Shown: piece by piece, positions 31,210 to 33,346 of the stretch
Numbering within the stretch: position 1 is the first letter of the stretch
Layout: each line of letters starts with the position of its first letter
Source of the DNA: Candidatus Babelota bacterium
GTDB lineage: Bacteria > Babelota > Babeliae > Babelales > Vermiphilaceae
Assembly (NCBI GenBank): GCA_003963225.1
Contig: RXKB01000063.1
Coordinates: 1 to 33,346 of the forward strand
Reading direction: 5' to 3'
Length of the DNA stretch: 33,346 nucleotides
Notes under the pieces: generated by a model
The model's input: the letters and a program-made list of their open reading frames with translations, nothing else
Database searches by the model: none
What the model was told of the DNA's origin: nothing
Program-made: the position numbers and the translations under genes

Positions 31210-33330
31210 ATGGGTTATCAATATATAGATAATGTTAAATTAATTAGTCCTCCTTTTACTCAAAATTTACCATACTATAAAAATGGTGTATATCAAAATA
31301 GTAATGTACAAGTATCTTTAGATCCGGTAGATTGTCCAGTTTTTATAGTTGCGGAGAGTGAAGTAAGGCAACCTATAATAAGTGGACCAGATCTAAAATT
31401 CTCCTGTATAATAGGTTTTTTCTACGCTACAGTACAAGATAGCGTTAATGTGGTAATAAATTCTGTAGTTGATGGAGACTACATTCAATTTGGTACTGAG
31501 ATTTTTACATTCAGTAGTAACCCTACAACAACTAATGAAATATTTACTTGTGGTACTACACCTGATGATCAATATATTTCTATTGATAGATTAGCTTCAG
31601 CAATAAATTCTAATACTGCATTAGGTTTAAGATATACTGCTACTGTAATTGATATGAGAGCAGTCTTAGGTTTTGATACAATACCTACCTCTGCTGACCC
31701 TATATGGGCTATTAGTCTAGTAGCTAAAATTCAAGGACCAATATATAATTTTCCAGTTTATGATGCCATAGATCAGCCGCTAGGTACCTTAAAAGCCTCT
31801 TTTACTAATATGCCTACATACTTAGATTATGACGGATCTTTAAATAGGATATCTAATATTTCTAACTATTATTTTTTAGCTTTAGATGCTAACAAAGGTG
31901 CATTACTTGAAGGAAATAACTATGGAATTACTCTTGAAATATGGGCAGTTCCTCCTGAAGAATATTTTAATGTTGAATGGGGTAGAAAACCTAATTTTGC
32001 TATACGTGCTAATAGAGTAGCCGCTATTACTCAAGATTGGAATATTAGTAATAGATTTGAATTTGATGTTTCAACTTATTTAAGACCTTTTATAAATATT
32101 AAACTTCCTGATGTTAATACTTTATACAGTACACCTACCTTATATTTAGATGAATCACCTGATTCTGATAACTATCCTATATTACCTTATTTCTGTATAG
32201 TTAAAGAATACTTTAATGGAGGTTATGATAAAGTATATAACTTAGCTAATAGACCTGAACAATTACCATTACAGATAGCTACAAATGGACAAGAAGTTAC
32301 TATTATAAATACAGTTGAATGGACTGCTTTAACTTCTGAACTTAGATTTGCTTGTAGAGGAGCTTTTCCTCAAAATATAGTACCTCCTTCTAATGTAAGA
32401 TTCTGGGGAGCAAAATCAGCAGATACAAACGGTACAGATGTAGCTACTAATTTAGTATTTAAACAAAAATGGCTAACTATTGCACCTAGAAAGAAATTAA
32501 GAAGAAGAGTTAATGCTCCTGAATATATGTTTGCTTATATTCAAGATGATGAATTTATTACAAAAAATAGATGGTACATGGTTGAATATGTATTATTAGA
32601 TGAAAACGGTACTCCTTCTGTAATATTTTCACCTCCTCAACAAATTAATAGAAGTGGTTTAATTATATATGACAGTAATTTTTATAATATTTTAGGAGTA
32701 GATTTACCTACTTATGAAAGTTCAGGAGTTAGATTATTAAGAGCTAGCGTATCTTTACAATGGTCTAATGATGGAGTTAATTTTTCACCTTATACAGAAG
32801 GACAAGTATATGATATGGATTTAGTGAACTTATATGATGATACACAAGGTTATTTACCTTCAACAGTAAATACTACGTATAAAAAAATATATTGGTTATC
32901 TAGATTAGGAGCATATGAATCTTTTGAGTTTGAAGCAGTTACTGAAATAAACTTTAAAACTCAAGCTGATACTTATAATTCAATAGAAAAGTCAGATTTT
33001 AACCCTTCTTTTGGTAGAAATGTACCTGTTATAAATAAACTTGAAGCTAAAACAGATATTATATATACTGTTACTAGTGGTTTAATAGATAAATTTCATA
33101 TGGTTTATTTACAGGATTTACTTAACTCTACTAATGTATGGCATTTTAATGCTTTTAGTATTGATAGATATAAACCTTTAACTCCTGGTTTATTTGAATA
33201 CAATGAAATAGTTGATCTTGAAAGTATTATAATACTTGAAAGTGAATGGAAAACTATTGAAGAAGATAATTTATATACACTTAGCATTACCTATAAAGTT
33301 GCATTCTTTGATAATAATATTAAACCTTAA
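31210..33330 (+). CDS. Large tail/baseplate structural protein, 706 aa
   Basis: A soluble beta-rich protein. The segment 'KIYWLSRLGAYESFEFEA' (about 557-574) and the final 'ESEWKTIEEDNLYTLSITYK' resemble tail-tip proteins common in Bacteroidota siphophages. The N-terminal third has extended loops, and the middle contains 'LTIAPRKKLRRRVNAPEYMF' (basic). It is followed on the circle by the 894-aa gene and the tape measure, which supports a tail or baseplate position. The last bases also form the contig overlap. No enzymatic motif is seen. Confidence 0.65.
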   Translation: MGYQYIDNVKLISPPFTQNLPYYKNGVYQNSNVQVSLDPVDCPVFIVAESEVRQPIISGPDLKFSCIIGFFYATVQDSVNVVINSVVDGDYIQFGTEIFTFSSNPTTTNEIFTCGTTPDDQYISIDRLASAINSNTALGLRYTATVIDMRAVLGFDTIPTSADPIWAISLVAKIQGPIYNFPVYDAIDQPLGTLKASFTNMPTYLDYDGSLNRISNISNYYFLALDANKGALLEGNNYGITLEIWAVPPEEYFNVEWGRKPNFAIRANRVAAITQDWNISNRFEFDVSTYLRPFINIKLPDVNTLYSTPTLYLDESPDSDNYPILPYFCIVKEYFNGGYDKVYNLANRPEQLPLQIATNGQEVTIINTVEWTALTSELRFACRGAFPQNIVPPSNVRFWGAKSADTNGTDVATNLVFKQKWLTIAPRKKLRRRVNAPEYMFAYIQDDEFITKNRWYMVEYVLLDENGTPSVIFSPPQQINRSGLIIYDSNFYNILGVDLPTYESSGVRLLRASVSLQWSNDGVNFSPYTEGQVYDMDLVNLYDDTQGYLPSTVNTTYKKIYWLSRLGAYESFEFEAVTEINFKTQADTYNSIEKSDFNPSFGRNVPVINKLEAKTDIIYTVTSGLIDKFHMVYLQDLLNSTNVWHFNAFSIDRYKPLTPGLFEYNEIVDLESIIILESEWKTIEEDNLYTLSITYKVAFFDNNIKP

Positions 33331-33346
33331 CACTTAATATACAATA
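33264..33346. repeat. Terminal direct repeat, right copy (circular closure)
   Basis: Identical over 83 bases to 1-83 and continuous with the 706-aa gene. It shows that position 33347 would be position 84 of the circle. It should be trimmed when counting genes or repeats. Confidence 0.93.

Noticed and set aside
1..33346. Stop-codon reassignment
   Set aside because: TAA, TAG and TGA all end genes at sensible junctions (for example TAG at 6588 and 7201, TGA at 30286), so the standard code 11 fits.
1..33346. CRISPR arrays, insertion sequences and tRNA genes
   Set aside because: I saw no regularly spaced direct repeats, transposase genes or cloverleaf sequences while reading both strands.

Overview
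The window is one complete, circularly closed genome of a tailed phage. Its first 83 bases (1-83) recur exactly as its last 83 (33264-33346), so the unique length is 33,263 bp and the cut lies inside a tail gene. The host is probably a member of the Bacteroidota. The DNA is very AT-rich. Promoters read TTG-N20-TAnnTTTG, the -33/-7 pattern of that phylum. Starts are preceded by A/T-rich leaders without Shine-Dalgarno motifs, and the replication protein begins with a BT4734/VirE-N-like primase domain. Stops are standard (TAA, TAG, TGA). I see no tRNA, CRISPR array, insertion sequence, integrase, repressor, DNA polymerase or recognisable endolysin.

Layout. (a) 23083-27121: early or replication region, with a small unknown gene and a 1225-aa primase/SF2 helicase fusion. 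(b) 27114-29464: small membrane and Zn-knuckle proteins, a probable small terminase subunit and the large terminase. (c) 29475-33330, continuing through the junction to 6588: a frameshifting tail-chaperone-like pair, connector-like proteins, two large tail or baseplate proteins and the tape measure. (d) 6659-10035: connector, XkdF-type protease, major capsid protein and a tail-tube-like protein, with their own promoter-like element and a terminator. (e) 10097-14675: a small unknown gene, a structural protein and a 1175-aa repeat-rich fibre. (f) 14765-18230, minus strand: ten small genes, including a methyltransferase, a DUF2158-like protein and a previously easy-to-miss 50-aa membrane protein. 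(g) 18356-22683: portal, holin-like membrane protein, DUF707-like glycosyltransferase, UDP-galactopyranose mutase and a leucine-rich-repeat protein. (h) 22684-23082: a noncoding control region with two promoters and two terminators.

How it fits together. Head, portal and terminase genes are scattered rather than in the usual terS-terL-portal-protease-capsid order, and the tape measure precedes the capsid genes. The most striking signal is a family of long hairpins that sit exactly between a stop codon and the next ATG at five gene junctions (75-127, 2825-2879, 10424 region, 20895-20942, 22037-22083). Four are intact and their stems differ by compensatory base-pair changes, which supports a conserved structured RNA. 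They lack the U-tract of intrinsic terminators and end 13-16 nt before the next start. Other points of interest are a likely -1 frameshift on an 11-A run (29975-29985), a perfect 17-bp intragenic inverted repeat next to the terminase genes (27183-27225), a phage-borne UDP-galactofuranose pathway beside a glycosyltransferase, and a possible attenuated ncRNA upstream of the early genes.
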